Shown: positions 51,657 through 61,055 of the stretch, piece by piece
How positions within the stretch are numbered: the stretch's first letter is position 1
Layout: the number at the start of each line of letters is the position of its first letter
NCBI GenBank assembly: GCA_965217605.1
Contig: CBDCJB010000015.1
Span: forward strand, 1 to 64,000
DNA from: JAYYZW01 sp965217605
GTDB taxonomy: Bacteria > Pseudomonadota > Gammaproteobacteria > Ga0077536
Direction: 5' to 3'
Length of the DNA: 64,000 nucleotides
The notes under the pieces: model-generated
What the model was told of the DNA's origin: nothing
What the model saw: the letters and a program-made list of their open reading frames with translations, nothing else
Databases searched by the model: none
Position numbers and translations under genes: made by a program

Positions 51657-52037
51657 GTGATACCTCGTGACATCCTGTGTTGGCGCTGTGGCGCGCCCGT
51701 GGCCGAAGCCCTGTTCCCGCTGCGACGCGAGGAAGTCTGTGCGACCTGCGACGCGGACCTCCACGTTTGCAAACTCTGCTTGTTTTACAACCCATCGGTT
51801 TCGGACGCATGCGACGAACCGATTGCGCCGACGGTCACGAACAAGGAACGCGCGAATTTCTGCGATTACCTCAAACCATCGCCAGACGCGCATCACGCCA
51901 AAGATGGCAGCGCAGCCCAGCGCTCGCATGCCGAGCTCGACGCTTTGTTCGGTGGCGATACGGACACCGGTGCGAGTGATGACGCGGACGCGAATCGCGG
52001 GGAGCTCGACCGCCTATTTGGATTGGATGACGATTGA
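51657..52037 (+). CDS. Small zinc-ribbon-like protein
   Basis: I do not recognise a named family. The 126-residue protein starts with GTG at 51657. It has C-W-R-C-G, then C-A-T-C-D and C-K-L-C with a later single C near residue 46, so at least two metal-binding knuckles are likely. The C-terminal half is acidic and carries two copies of E-L-D-x-L-F-G (one in A-E-L-D-A-L-F-G-G-D, one in G-E-L-D-R-L-F-G-L-D-D). This repeated motif could be a docking peptide. The gene directly follows dadA, and an SMP-30-like gene follows 22 bases later. Confidence 0.6.
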   Translation: MIPRDILCWRCGAPVAEALFPLRREEVCATCDADLHVCKLCLFYNPSVSDACDEPIAPTVTNKERANFCDYLKPSPDAHHAKDGSAAQRSHAELDALFGGDTDTGASDDADANRGELDRLFGLDDD

Positions 52038-52058
52038 TCGTTTGAATACGGGAGACAA

Positions 52059-52916
52059 GTGATGGGACAGGCACTCGAAACGCTGGTTGAGGGATTCGAA
52101 TTTCTCGAAGGGCCGCGCTGGCGCGACGGCCGCTTGTGGATGTCCGACATGTGGGGACACACGATCCACACCGTGACGGAAAGCGGAGAATGCACATTGA
52201 TCGCGGAACTGCCGAATCGTCCCTCGGGCCTGAATTTTCTACCCGACGGTACGCTCGTCGCCGTCTCGATGGCCGATCGCAAACTCATGAAGGTCGGCGA
52301 TACGGGAACGTTGACCGAATACGCGGATCTCTCCGCACTCGCGCAAGCCGATATCAACGATTCGGTGGTCGACGCCGACGGCAATATCTATGTCGGCAAT
52401 TTCGGATATGACCTCATGGCCGGCGCCGAACCGGCCATGGCCAATCTCGTCCTCGTCACACCGGATGGACAATCCCGTGTGGTGGCGGACGACATGAGCT
52501 TCCCCAACGGCACGGTGATCACCGCCGACGGCAAGACCTTGATCTGTGCGGAGACTTTTCGCCAAACGCTGACGGCCTTCGAGCGCGGCGCGGACGGCAG
52601 TCTATCGAACCGCCGGGTATGGGCGGATCTCGGCGACCGTACGCCGGACGGTATCTGTCTCGATCAGGAAGGCGCGATCTGGGTGTCGTGCTTCATGAGC
52701 AGTGAGTTCGTGCGTGTGTCCGAGGGCGGCGGAATCAGCGCGCGTATCGAGGTGTCGTCCAGCAAGCGGGCGGTGGCTTGCAACCTCGGCGGCGCGGACG
52801 GCCGCACCTTGTTCGCGCTCACCTTCGAAGGCGAGATGGATGAGATCGGTTCGGCGGCGAAAAAAGCGCGCGTCGAAGTGTGCCAGGTGGACGTGCCGGG
52901 CGCTGGATCGCCCTGA
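52059..52916 (+). CDS. SMP-30/gluconolactonase/LRE family protein
   Basis: A 285-residue six-bladed beta-propeller hydrolase. The metal-binding glutamate is in F-L-E-G-P-R-W near residue 13, an asparagine and aspartate pair are in N-G-T-V-I-T and T-P-D-G-I-C-L-D near residues 140 and 190, as in SMP-30-type lactonases. Substrate could be a sugar lactone. It follows the zinc-ribbon gene on the same strand. Start is probably the ATG at 52062 or GTG 52059; both begin M-G-Q-A-L or V-M-G-Q. Confidence 0.87.
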   Translation: MMGQALETLVEGFEFLEGPRWRDGRLWMSDMWGHTIHTVTESGECTLIAELPNRPSGLNFLPDGTLVAVSMADRKLMKVGDTGTLTEYADLSALAQADINDSVVDADGNIYVGNFGYDLMAGAEPAMANLVLVTPDGQSRVVADDMSFPNGTVITADGKTLICAETFRQTLTAFERGADGSLSNRRVWADLGDRTPDGICLDQEGAIWVSCFMSSEFVRVSEGGGISARIEVSSSKRAVACNLGGADGRTLFALTFEGEMDEIGSAAKKARVEVCQVDVPGAGSP

Positions 52917-52919
52917 CAC

Positions 52920-53321
52920 GCGTACGCGGCGAGTGCCTCGCGACGTCGCCGCAGGCTGAGGCCGGCGATCCCGAGGACGACCAACGCCAGTCCTGGGAGC
53001 TCCGGAACCAGGTAGATCCGAAGGTCCATGCCCAAGCTGGGGTCGGGCCAACCGGCGCCATCCCAGCCGTTGGCACCCCAGATCGTCATCAGCATGCCGC
53101 CGCCCGGAAAAGGTGCGCCTGATTCGAGAAAGGTGTTGGGATCAAAGCCGTTGAATCCGCAGCATTGATAGCCGACGTCAAAAAAGCGCTCGTCGTCACT
53201 CCCCGCATACAAAGGGGGTACCGTCGAATGCCACCGTCAGGCTGGATACGGCATCATAGGTATTCGACGCCGCGCTTGTAGCGTCGACAGCCGTAATGTC
53301 GCCGCGTATTGCGCCCGACAT
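52920..53321 (-). pseudogene. PEP-CTERM-like secreted protein remnant, frameshifted
   Basis: The C-terminal part has V-P-E-L-P-G-L-A-L-V-V-L-G-I-A-G and then R-R-R-R, the sorting signal layout of PEP-CTERM proteins (proline-rich anchor, hydrophobic helix, basic tail). Upstream the frame is broken near 53211-53226 in a C5T3 run: one frame encodes M-S-G-A-I-R-G-D-I-T-A-V-D and continues in the other frame as L-Y-A-G-S-D-D-E-R-F-F-D. No signal peptide is found and the frame runs past the expected stop, so this is a decayed gene or one with an indel error. Confidence 0.5.
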
Positions 53322-53397
53322 CGGATTGCCGCTTGAGGAAGAATGGAACACGGACGCTCAGAAACCGCTGCTGCAGCCGTGTACGGCCAACGATTGA

Positions 53398-55092
53398 TTA
53401 CGAATCGGCGGGCAAGTGGTGTTTGGAGTCGACCGGTTTCATGAGGCCGTTGGAGACCAAGGCCAAAAACAGCAGAAACGCCATCAGGTACATGGTCTGG
53501 TTATACAGGCCGGGCGTAGGATCCGTCGTACCGGGGGGCACGATTTCCATCAGCTTGGCAATGGTCACGGTCTTGGCTGCGACCAGCTGTTCCAGTTGCT
53601 CGGTACCGGCGCCGAAGACCTGATGGAAGCGCGCGGGATCGGCGCGCGACGCCAGGTCGACGATCGCGTGCGTGACGGCATTCTCGCGCAGGGTCGTGAT
53701 TGCCAAGGGACCCAAAACACCGGCCGTGCTCCAGGCCGTGAGCAAGCGGCCGTGGATGCCGCCGACGTAGCGGGTGCCGAAGATATCGGCGAGGTAAGCC
53801 GGGATCGTCGCGAAACCGCCACCGTACATCGTGAAGATGAGCATGGTTGCTGCGTAAAACCCTACCAACCAGACGACTGCGGGATTCACGCTAACCTGTT
53901 GCGCAAAATAGGGAATCGAGCAATACAACAGGATCCCGAGTCCGAAGAAGATGTAGTAGGTGTTCTTGCGGCCCATGTAATCGGACGCGCTGGCCCAGAC
54001 AAACCGTCCGATCATGTTGAACAGACTGATCATGAGCACATAGGTCGCGGCGAACTCTAGGTCGACCGTGCCCGGCAGGGTGGTGCCGAAGATCTCGGTC
54101 ATCATGGTCTTGGCGACCGCGAGCACGCCGATTCCGGCGGTCACGTTGAAGCACAGTACGATCCAGAGTTGATAGAACTGTGGCGTTCTCAAGGCTTCGT
54201 CGATGTCCACATCGTGGCGTGTGATCATCGACGCCTGCTCGGTCTCTGCCTTCGGCGCCGTCCAACCCGCCGGTTTCCAGCCGGGTGCCGGCAGGCGATA
54301 AGAGAACGCGGCGATGATCATGATGACGAAGTAGATCGCGCCCAAGGTGAAAAAGGTTGGCGCCGCCCCGACCGTGCCGGATTCGATCAAGTAGGCGCCC
54401 TCCGGCCCGGGTAGGATCATATCCGCGACGTCGTTGGAGCCGACCACGACCACTTCTCTTAGTTGCCCGCCAACGTCTGCCATGCGCCTTCCAGCTTCGG
54501 TAACGAGCTTCAACGAATCGACTTGACCCAGATACTGCGGCGCCTCGTAATACAGGCGCAGGAAGCCGTCGATCATGGGCTTGCCCAACATTGCGCCGCC
54601 ACCGAATCCCATAATGGCGATCCCGGTTGCCATGCCGCGGCGGTCTGGAAACCAGCGAATGAGCGTCGCGACGGGTGATACGTAACCGAGGCCCAGGCCA
54701 CATCCACCGATGACGCCGTAGCCCAGGTAGAGCAACCACAGCTGTCCCGTGACGATGCCCAATCCACCGACGATAAAACCGCCGCCCCAACAACAGGCGG
54801 ATACGCAGGCCACCATGCGGGGGCCGACCTGCTCCAACCATCTGCCCGCGATGGCCGCCGCAAGGCCGAGGAAAACGATCGCAACGGTGAAGATCCACAC
54901 GACGCTCTTCAACGACCAGTCGTCCGCCGCGCTGGTGACGACGCCGATGCGTTTTATGAGCGCCGGATTGAACAGGCTCCACGCATAGACCGAGCCGATA
55001 CAGAGGTGGATACCGAGCGCCGCCGGTGCGATCAACCAACGGTTGAATCCCGGTTTGGCGACGATGCGATCCTTGGATAGGAGCCCCGCCAT
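53398..55092 (-). CDS. OFA-family MFS transporter
   Basis: A 564-residue, twelve-helix major facilitator of the oxalate/formate antiporter (OFA) group. The N-terminal A-L-G-I-H-L-C-I-G-S-V-Y-A-W-S-L-F and the D-R-R-G-M-A-T-G loop are typical. An insertion of about 100 residues between helices VI and VII (near residues 195-290) makes it longer than OxlT. Substrates of the family are small mono- and dicarboxylates. It is convergent with the PEP-CTERM-like remnant region and upstream of a redoxin gene on the same strand (12 bases apart). Confidence 0.87.
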   Translation of the reverse strand: MAGLLSKDRIVAKPGFNRWLIAPAALGIHLCIGSVYAWSLFNPALIKRIGVVTSAADDWSLKSVVWIFTVAIVFLGLAAAIAGRWLEQVGPRMVACVSACCWGGGFIVGGLGIVTGQLWLLYLGYGVIGGCGLGLGYVSPVATLIRWFPDRRGMATGIAIMGFGGGAMLGKPMIDGFLRLYYEAPQYLGQVDSLKLVTEAGRRMADVGGQLREVVVVGSNDVADMILPGPEGAYLIESGTVGAAPTFFTLGAIYFVIMIIAAFSYRLPAPGWKPAGWTAPKAETEQASMITRHDVDIDEALRTPQFYQLWIVLCFNVTAGIGVLAVAKTMMTEIFGTTLPGTVDLEFAATYVLMISLFNMIGRFVWASASDYMGRKNTYYIFFGLGILLYCSIPYFAQQVSVNPAVVWLVGFYAATMLIFTMYGGGFATIPAYLADIFGTRYVGGIHGRLLTAWSTAGVLGPLAITTLRENAVTHAIVDLASRADPARFHQVFGAGTEQLEQLVAAKTVTIAKLMEIVPPGTTDPTPGLYNQTMYLMAFLLFLALVSNGLMKPVDSKHHLPADS

Positions 55093-55104
55093 GGGGGAGG
55101 CATT

Positions 55105-55680
55105 TTATTCCTCGGCGAGAAGTCGCGCTACGGCATGTTGAATTCGCCGCGCCTGAGAATCCCCTTGATGGGTTTCACCGACATAGACTTTGCGCACCAG
55201 CCCGCGTTTGTCGATCAGGTAGAACGCCGGCCAATAGCGGTTACCCATTGCGCGCCAGTAGGAAAAGTCATTGTCGATCATGACCGGATGCGTGAGTTCG
55301 AATTCCTGCACTTTCGCGCGCACGTTTTCGAGCCTTTTCTCGTGCTCGAACTCGGGCGTATGCACGCCGATTACGGTGAATTCATCGTTCTCGAAGCGCT
55401 TCTCCAAGGCCTGCAACCAGGGTATCGAGCGGTAGCAGTTCCAGCAATCGAAGGTCCAGAAGTCGACCAGTAGGACCGTGCCCCGCAGCGCGCCGAGCGT
55501 GAGCGGCGGGCTGTTCAACCACGCCTGAGTGGCCGTGTGGGTGAATTCCGGCGCGGGCACGCCTGTTTCGGCATCCGATTTCGGCGCGCCGCCGGCCGCT
55601 GCGATCCAGACGGCGATGCCGCCGGTTACGAATGTCAGTGCGACTCGCAAAGATTTTCGAGCGGATGAATTCGCTGCCAT
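55105..55680 (-). CDS. Thioredoxin-like/redoxin domain protein (exported)
   Basis: A 191-residue protein with an N-terminal signal anchor (about residues 12-31) and a thioredoxin-fold domain. The active site is F-D-C-W-N-C-Y, a CxxC in the redoxin/TlpA/DipZ-like arrangement, followed by V-I-G-V-H-T-P-E and W-P-A-F-Y-L-I-D. It probably works in periplasmic disulfide reduction or peroxide defence. It lies between the hybrid kinase gene and the OFA transporter on the same strand. Confidence 0.82.
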   Translation of the reverse strand: MAANSSARKSLRVALTFVTGGIAVWIAAAGGAPKSDAETGVPAPEFTHTATQAWLNSPPLTLGALRGTVLLVDFWTFDCWNCYRSIPWLQALEKRFENDEFTVIGVHTPEFEHEKRLENVRAKVQEFELTHPVMIDNDFSYWRAMGNRYWPAFYLIDKRGLVRKVYVGETHQGDSQARRIQHAVARLLAEE

Positions 55681-55712
55681 TTGCCGGTTGGACCGGGGTA
55701 CGGGTTGGGGGT

Positions 55713-58457
55713 TCAGGCGGCTTTGTCGCCGAGCTCCCGGCCCAAGGCATTGCAGACCGCCTCGAACTCGAATTCGACGATGCCGAGCGTTGCGACGGCT
55801 TCGCCGGCCTTGTCCTCGCTCCCGAGCGGCTCCAACTGTTGGCAGAGTTCAGCAAGTTTTTTCGCGCCCAGGTTCGCGCTGGCCGATTTCAAGGAATGCG
55901 CAGAGGCGCGTAACAGCTCGCCGTTCCCGGTTGCGGTGGCCTCTTGCAGTTTTTCCAGCAACTTCGGGGAATTCGTCAGGTACATGTTGATGATCTTAGC
56001 GAGGATGGCATTGGAGCCGTCTTCTTGCAGCGCGCGGATATTGTCCAACGCGGCGTTGTCGAGATCGGCCAGCGCCTCGGCGCCCACGCTCTCGACGACA
56101 GGCAGTGCACGCTTATCGACTTGTTTCGCGAGGTGCGTCATTTCAACATCGAGGGTCAACCAGCGTTTGACGACGCGCGCGAGCTGCTCCTGATCGAAAG
56201 GTTTGCTCAAGTAATCGCTCATACCCACGGCGAGACAACGTTCGCGATCGCCTGCCAAGGCATTGGCCGTCAGCGCAACGATGGGCAGGGGTACTTTCTC
56301 GTCACTCCCGGCCTCCCATTTCCTGATTTCGCGCGTCGCATCGAAGCCGTCCATCACCGGCATTTGACAATCCATCAAAATGACGTCGTAACGTCGTTGT
56401 CGACGATCGAGAGGCGCTTCCGCTATCGCCTCGAATGCATCACGGCCGTTGTCCACAACGACGACCGTGCAGCCCAGATCTTCCAGCATGGATTTCGCGA
56501 GCTCCTTGTTAACCGGATTATCTTCTGCCAACAACACGTGCGCACCGAGATCGCGCAGATTTTCTCCGGTGGAACTATCGCCACCTTTCGTGGTTCCACT
56601 CGGCGCCGTTCTTTTCGCGCGATCGCCCAGCGCGCTCGTTATCGCGTCATACAATTCACCTTGGCGTACGGGCTTATTGATATAGACTTCGATGCCCGCT
56701 TGGTACCATTGACCCGTCTGCTCGAGTTGATCGATCGAGCTCAGCATGATCAGGCGCGTGTCGGCGATTTTCTGATCGCCCTTGATTTGACGCGCCAGAT
56801 CGACGCCGTCGGCGTCGGGTAGCCTGCGGTCCAATACCACCAGATCGAATGGCTTCCCGCACGCTGCACCCTTGTTCAAGTATTTAAGCGCATGCTCGGC
56901 CGAACCTGCGGCGTAGAACTTCATGTCCCAGTTCAACATCTGGTGCCTCAGGATCTCGCAGTTGGTTTCGTTGTCATCGACCACCAGAGTGCGAATACCG
57001 CTGAGATCGACCGCGTGCTTGAGGTGGTCGCTGACGCTGGAGGCCGCCATCCGAGTGAGCGCGATCGTAAACCAGAATGTGGAGCCGACATTCGGCTTGC
57101 TCGTAACACCTATCGTGCCGTGCATCAGCTCCGCCGGGCGACTGCAGATGGCCAGTCCGAGCCCGGTGCCGCCGTATTTTCGCGTCGTAGTGCCGTCGGC
57201 TTGCTGAAACGAGTCGAAGATATGCGCCTGATGTTCTTCTTCGATACCGACCCCACTGTCGGTCACTTCGAAGCGCAGGCTGTTTAGGTCGTCGCGCTCT
57301 TCGGTAGTGGTAACCTTGACGGAGATCTCACCATGCTCGGTGAACTTGATGGCGTTCCCGAGCAGGTTCATCAGAATTTGTCTTATGCGTTCGGGATCGC
57401 CACGGTAGGCCGCATGCTCATCGGGCGGAAATACCGTAAAGAGCTCGATCTTTTTGCGATGCGCCTGTTCTGCAAAGAACGCCATCGTATCCTCGACTAA
57501 TTGTCGAAGGTCGAACACGGTATGCTGAATCTCCAGTTTGCCTGCTTCGATCTTGGAGAAATCCAGGATGTCGTTAATGATGGCCAACAGGGCTTCACCG
57601 GAACGTCGGATGGTATCCGCGAAGCGGTGTTGTTTGGGCGTAAGCTCGGTGTTCATCAAAAGCTCTGTCATGCCCAGCACACCGTTCATTGGCGTTCTGA
57701 TTTCATGGCTCATCGTGGCCAGGAAATCGCTTTTAGCTCGCGCTGCTTGTTCGGCTTTGTCGCGTGCCTCGATGAGGTCCGCCTCCGTTTTGCTGCGTAC
57801 CGCAATCTCGGCCTTGAGTTTTTGATTGGCGGCTTCGAAGGAAATCTTCGCTTTCTTGAGCTCATTAATCAGTTCGTCGTTTTCGAAACGTAAGGCCAAA
57901 GAGCTGATCAGGGAGTCGTGCACGATCGAAGTCAGGCGGAATAGAAAGATCGTGTAGATGAGCGCCACCGCTCCCATAGCGTAATGAATCTGATCGCCTT
58001 GAAGAAAATGTACACAGACCAGGGGCAGGAGTGCGCAACCCAGAAACAGGCGTGCGGATAACTTGATCGGACTGTATACGGTAATCGATGCTGCCGTGAT
58101 GCCGGCGAGAACGAATGAGAGAAAACTCTGATAGACGATATTACTGGGCGGGAATAAGAATGCGCCGCTTACGCCCCAGCCGATACCGCCGAATGTCGCG
58201 CCCAGCACGAACCATTTCTGAAATGTCTTGATTTTGATGTCGCGTTTCGACGCATTCGTGTAGTCGCGTAAATGGAGGTAGCGCAGGGTATTCACGACGA
58301 CCATGTAAGCGGCCCACGCGATGACCCACTCCGGCCGGGTTACGGGCCATAAAGCGGCGCTGATGAGTCCGACGGTCGCTATCGAAAAGAACAGCGCGCC
58401 AGGCGCGGATCGGGCGATGAGATCGGCTTGCGCCGTCAGAAGTCGATTGTCCGGCAT
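55713..58457 (-). CDS. Hybrid sensor histidine kinase/response regulator
   Basis: A 914-residue membrane-anchored phosphorelay protein. Domains in order: about six hydrophobic segments (residues 20-180); coiled coil (200-245); HisKA with S-H-E-I-R-T-P-M-N-G, phosphoacceptor His about 251; HATPase with D-S-G-V-G and G-T-G-L-G-L-A-I; a first receiver (near 490-600); a second receiver with L-A-E-D-N-P-V-N and V-I-L-M-D-C-Q-M-P, acceptor Asp about 696; and a C-terminal Hpt domain with A-H-S-L-K-S-A-S. The layout is that of BarA-type kinases, though BarA has one receiver. A CsrA gene is in the window, but no direct link is shown. Confidence 0.9.
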   Translation of the reverse strand: MPDNRLLTAQADLIARSAPGALFFSIATVGLISAALWPVTRPEWVIAWAAYMVVVNTLRYLHLRDYTNASKRDIKIKTFQKWFVLGATFGGIGWGVSGAFLFPPSNIVYQSFLSFVLAGITAASITVYSPIKLSARLFLGCALLPLVCVHFLQGDQIHYAMGAVALIYTIFLFRLTSIVHDSLISSLALRFENDELINELKKAKISFEAANQKLKAEIAVRSKTEADLIEARDKAEQAARAKSDFLATMSHEIRTPMNGVLGMTELLMNTELTPKQHRFADTIRRSGEALLAIINDILDFSKIEAGKLEIQHTVFDLRQLVEDTMAFFAEQAHRKKIELFTVFPPDEHAAYRGDPERIRQILMNLLGNAIKFTEHGEISVKVTTTEERDDLNSLRFEVTDSGVGIEEEHQAHIFDSFQQADGTTTRKYGGTGLGLAICSRPAELMHGTIGVTSKPNVGSTFWFTIALTRMAASSVSDHLKHAVDLSGIRTLVVDDNETNCEILRHQMLNWDMKFYAAGSAEHALKYLNKGAACGKPFDLVVLDRRLPDADGVDLARQIKGDQKIADTRLIMLSSIDQLEQTGQWYQAGIEVYINKPVRQGELYDAITSALGDRAKRTAPSGTTKGGDSSTGENLRDLGAHVLLAEDNPVNKELAKSMLEDLGCTVVVVDNGRDAFEAIAEAPLDRRQRRYDVILMDCQMPVMDGFDATREIRKWEAGSDEKVPLPIVALTANALAGDRERCLAVGMSDYLSKPFDQEQLARVVKRWLTLDVEMTHLAKQVDKRALPVVESVGAEALADLDNAALDNIRALQEDGSNAILAKIINMYLTNSPKLLEKLQEATATGNGELLRASAHSLKSASANLGAKKLAELCQQLEPLGSEDKAGEAVATLGIVEFEFEAVCNALGRELGDKAA

Positions 58458-58570
58458 CCCCTGGATAGCGGCCGCGAGGACCCGATCTTTATCGGTAATT
58501 CAGCGAGTTGTCGCTGTGTGCGTCGACCGGGCGTACGTGTACACTTGAGGCGATCATCGGGAGAACCAGT

Positions 58571-59728
58571 ATGCGCAGCAGCCAGGATCGAATCTTGACC
58601 ACGCATGTCGGCAGCCTGCCGCGGAATCGTGAATTATCCGACTTGCTCATCGCGGAGGAAGCGGGGCGCGCGTTCGATCAGAAACGGCTCGACACCCTTG
58701 CCCAGGACGGTGTCAAACATTGCATCGCCGAGCAAGTCAAAGCGGGATTGGATGCGATCAACGACGGCGAACAACCCAGGGTGGGTTTTCAAACCTATGT
58801 CGGTCAGCGACTCGAAGGCTTCGGTGGCGTCAGCTCACGTGAGCTGTTCATCGATTTCGCCGAACACCCGGATTTTGGTGAAGTGTGGGCCAATCGCGGC
58901 ATGGTGATGTCGAAAGTCTTCGATGCGCCCGCCGCGGATGCGGAAGTTAGCTACACCGATTTGGGACCGGCGCGGCGTGAATGCGATATGTTCGATGCCG
59001 CGCTCAAGGATGTTCAAGGACAATACCTGGACACATTCATGACGGCCGCGTGCCCGGGGATCGTGTGCACGACCCTGGGTAATCAGTTTTATGACAGTCA
59101 CGAAGCGTACGTCCGCGCCGTCGCGCGCGAGATGAAAAAGGAGTATGAGTTGATCCACGAGCGCGGCTACCTGCTGCAACTCGACTGCCCGGATCTCGCG
59201 ATGGAGCGCCAGGGCTTGTTCCAGCACGATACGCTCGATGCCTTTCAGGCGGCGATCGCCGTTCACATCGACGCGATCAACGATGCCTGCGAGAATATTC
59301 CAGCCGATCGTATCCGCCTGCACGTATGCTGGGGTAACTACGATGGCCCCCACGACGCCGACGTGCCGTTGGCCGACATCTTCCCCATCATCCGGGAAGC
59401 AAACGTGGGCGCGTTCTCAATCGAGCTCGCTAATCCACGACACCAGCACGAATACGCCGCGCTCAAGGCCTGCCCGGTACCGGATGATGTGTTGCTGATC
59501 CCCGGCGTGATCGACTCGACGGTCAATTACATCGAGCATCCACAAGTCGTTTGCAACCGCATTCTGGAGGCAGTCGCGGCAGTCGGTGACAAGGAGCGCG
59601 TCATCGCAGGCGCCGACTGCGGCTTCGGCACCTTCGCCGGATGGGAGATGGTGGCGCAGTCCTGTGTGTGGAAGAAATTCGAAGCGCTCGCGGAGGGCGC
59701 GCGGCTCGCGAGTGCGAAGTTGTGGTGA
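58571..59728 (+). CDS. MetE-like cobalamin-independent methionine synthase domain protein
   Basis: A 385-residue protein similar to the C-terminal catalytic domain of MetE. Near the start is T-T-H-V-G-S-L-P-R; the zinc ligands are in L-H-V-C-W-G-N (H and C) near residue 255 and G-A-D-C-G-F-G-T-F-A-G near residue 352. Shorter than MetE (about 750 residues), it belongs to the group that acts on other methyl donors or related thiol methyl transfers, so it is not a confirmed methionine synthase. The open frame extends upstream to 58508 but ATG 58571 fits the family. Confidence 0.85.
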   Translation: MRSSQDRILTTHVGSLPRNRELSDLLIAEEAGRAFDQKRLDTLAQDGVKHCIAEQVKAGLDAINDGEQPRVGFQTYVGQRLEGFGGVSSRELFIDFAEHPDFGEVWANRGMVMSKVFDAPAADAEVSYTDLGPARRECDMFDAALKDVQGQYLDTFMTAACPGIVCTTLGNQFYDSHEAYVRAVAREMKKEYELIHERGYLLQLDCPDLAMERQGLFQHDTLDAFQAAIAVHIDAINDACENIPADRIRLHVCWGNYDGPHDADVPLADIFPIIREANVGAFSIELANPRHQHEYAALKACPVPDDVLLIPGVIDSTVNYIEHPQVVCNRILEAVAAVGDKERVIAGADCGFGTFAGWEMVAQSCVWKKFEALAEGARLASAKLW

Positions 59729-59757
59729 TCGGAATAGCAGGAGACTATTGACCCCTC

Positions 59758-59834
59758 GCGCCCATAGCTCAGCTGGATAGAGTACCTGGCTTCGAACTAG
59801 GTGGTCGGGGGTTCGAGTCCCTCTGGGCGCGCCA
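59758..59834 (+). tRNA. tRNA-Arg (UCG)
   Basis: A 77-base tRNA with encoded CCA. Acceptor GCGCCCA pairs with TGGGCGC; the anticodon stem CCTGG/CTAGG (59785-59789/59797-59801) encloses loop CTTCGAA with anticodon TCG at 59792-59794; the T arm has GGTTCGAGTCC. It reads CGA arginine codons. An integrase gene begins 15 bases downstream, which is the usual layout of an island inserted at a tRNA 3' end. Confidence 0.97.
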
Positions 59835-59849
59835 TTAATATAAAGAAAA

Positions 59850-60599
59850 TCAAACGGTTACTTCTACAGTTGAACCGCGTTCTTCTTCCTCTTTTCCTGG
59901 TTGTGCTAGATTTGTGCTAACCAGCCGGATTTCAGAGAGACTGTCCGCGTATTCCGCCAAATGCTCGACAGACAAATGCGCATACCGGCGTACCATTTCA
60001 TAGTCGGACCAGCCTCCCAGTTCCTGCAGCGCATGTAGTGGCGTTCCTTGCTGGACATGCCAGCTTGCCCACGTGTACCGCAAATCATGCCACCGAAAGT
60101 TTTCGAGCCCGGCTCTGACGAGTGCTTTGCGCCAGGCATGGTTGTTGGCCCTCGTGACAGGCTTGCCTTGATAAGTAAACACTCGATTCGAGTGTTTCCC
60201 TGCTTGCTGTCTGAGCACCCGTAGCGCCTCCGCGTTCAATGGCACCGGAATGGCTTTTCGAGCCTTCGCCTGGTCAGCGTGTACCCATGCACATCGGCGA
60301 TCCAAATCGACTTGCGACCAGTCGAGCTTGACCACATTGGCCGCTCTCAATCCGGTCGCAAGTGTAAATCGCGCCATTGCTGCCAGATGATCAGGAAGCT
60401 CCGATAACAACCGATCTGCCTCCTCTCTCGTCAGCCAACGCACTCGGCGTTTTGCCTGCGGCATCATGCGGACGTGAGGCGCACGTTCCAGCCATCCCCA
60501 TTCACGCTCGGCGCGTCTGAGGATGGCTCGCACGATCTCCAGCATCCGATTGACGGTCGCATTCGAAACACCGTCGGATAACCTTGATTGCGTCAGGTC
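59850..60599 (-). pseudogene. Tyrosine-type site-specific integrase, 5' end lost to IS element
   Basis: The C-terminal catalytic domain of a phage/island integrase is intact: the first arginine in A-T-G-L-R-A-A-N-V, H-D-L-R near residue 154 of the annotated part, then the tyrosine in M-V-R-R-Y-A-H-L-S. About 250 codons remain, preceded in frame by L-T-Q-S-R-L-S-D-G-V-S-N-A-T-V-N-R-M, without start, and the reading frame is cut at the IS boundary near 60600. Normal integrases of this type have about 350-400 residues, so the N-terminal arm-binding domain is missing. It points toward the tRNA-Arg gene, typical for tRNA-targeted islands. Confidence 0.8.
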
Positions 60600-60680
60600 T
60601 GTATGCCGTCAGCGCCTATGGGACAGATATAGCGCTGGTTTAAGGGAGAGTTTTTGTTCATCCTAACCTGAGGAGTTGAG

Positions 60681-61055
60681 ATGAAACAGAGACCGACAGG
60701 ACGAACGTCGTCGTCAGAAAAAATCATTCGTGACATCAAGCGCAACACGCGCAAGCAAACCAGTGCGGAGGAGAAAATACGCATCGTACTGGACGGCGTG
60801 CGTGGCGAAGCCAGCATGGCGGAGCTGTGCCGACGAGAAGGTATTGCTCAAAGCCTATATTACAAAGGGTCCAAGGACTTCATGGAAGCCGGCAAGCAGC
60901 GCCTGGCCGGGGACATTGTTCGCCAGGCCAACACCAGTGACGTCACGGCGCTTCGGCGTGACGCCCGAGATCTCAAGGAAGTGGTCGCCGAGCAAACGCT
61001 GGAACTGCGGCTGCTCAAAAAAAACAGGCTCGGGGATGGGGACGACCTGCAATGA
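60681..61055 (+). CDS. IS3-type transposase OrfA
   Basis: A 124-residue helix-turn-helix protein (T-S-A-E-E-K-I-R-I-V-L-D-G-V-R-G-E-A-S-M) with a leucine-rich C-terminal helix, the DNA-binding OrfA of IS3-family elements. GAGGAG precedes ATG 60681 by about six bases. OrfB starts within its stop region (ATGA at 61052-61055), so expression is by translational coupling instead of the programmed frameshift of most IS3 members. Confidence 0.85.
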   Translation: MKQRPTGRTSSSEKIIRDIKRNTRKQTSAEEKIRIVLDGVRGEASMAELCRREGIAQSLYYKGSKDFMEAGKQRLAGDIVRQANTSDVTALRRDARDLKEVVAEQTLELRLLKKNRLGDGDDLQ

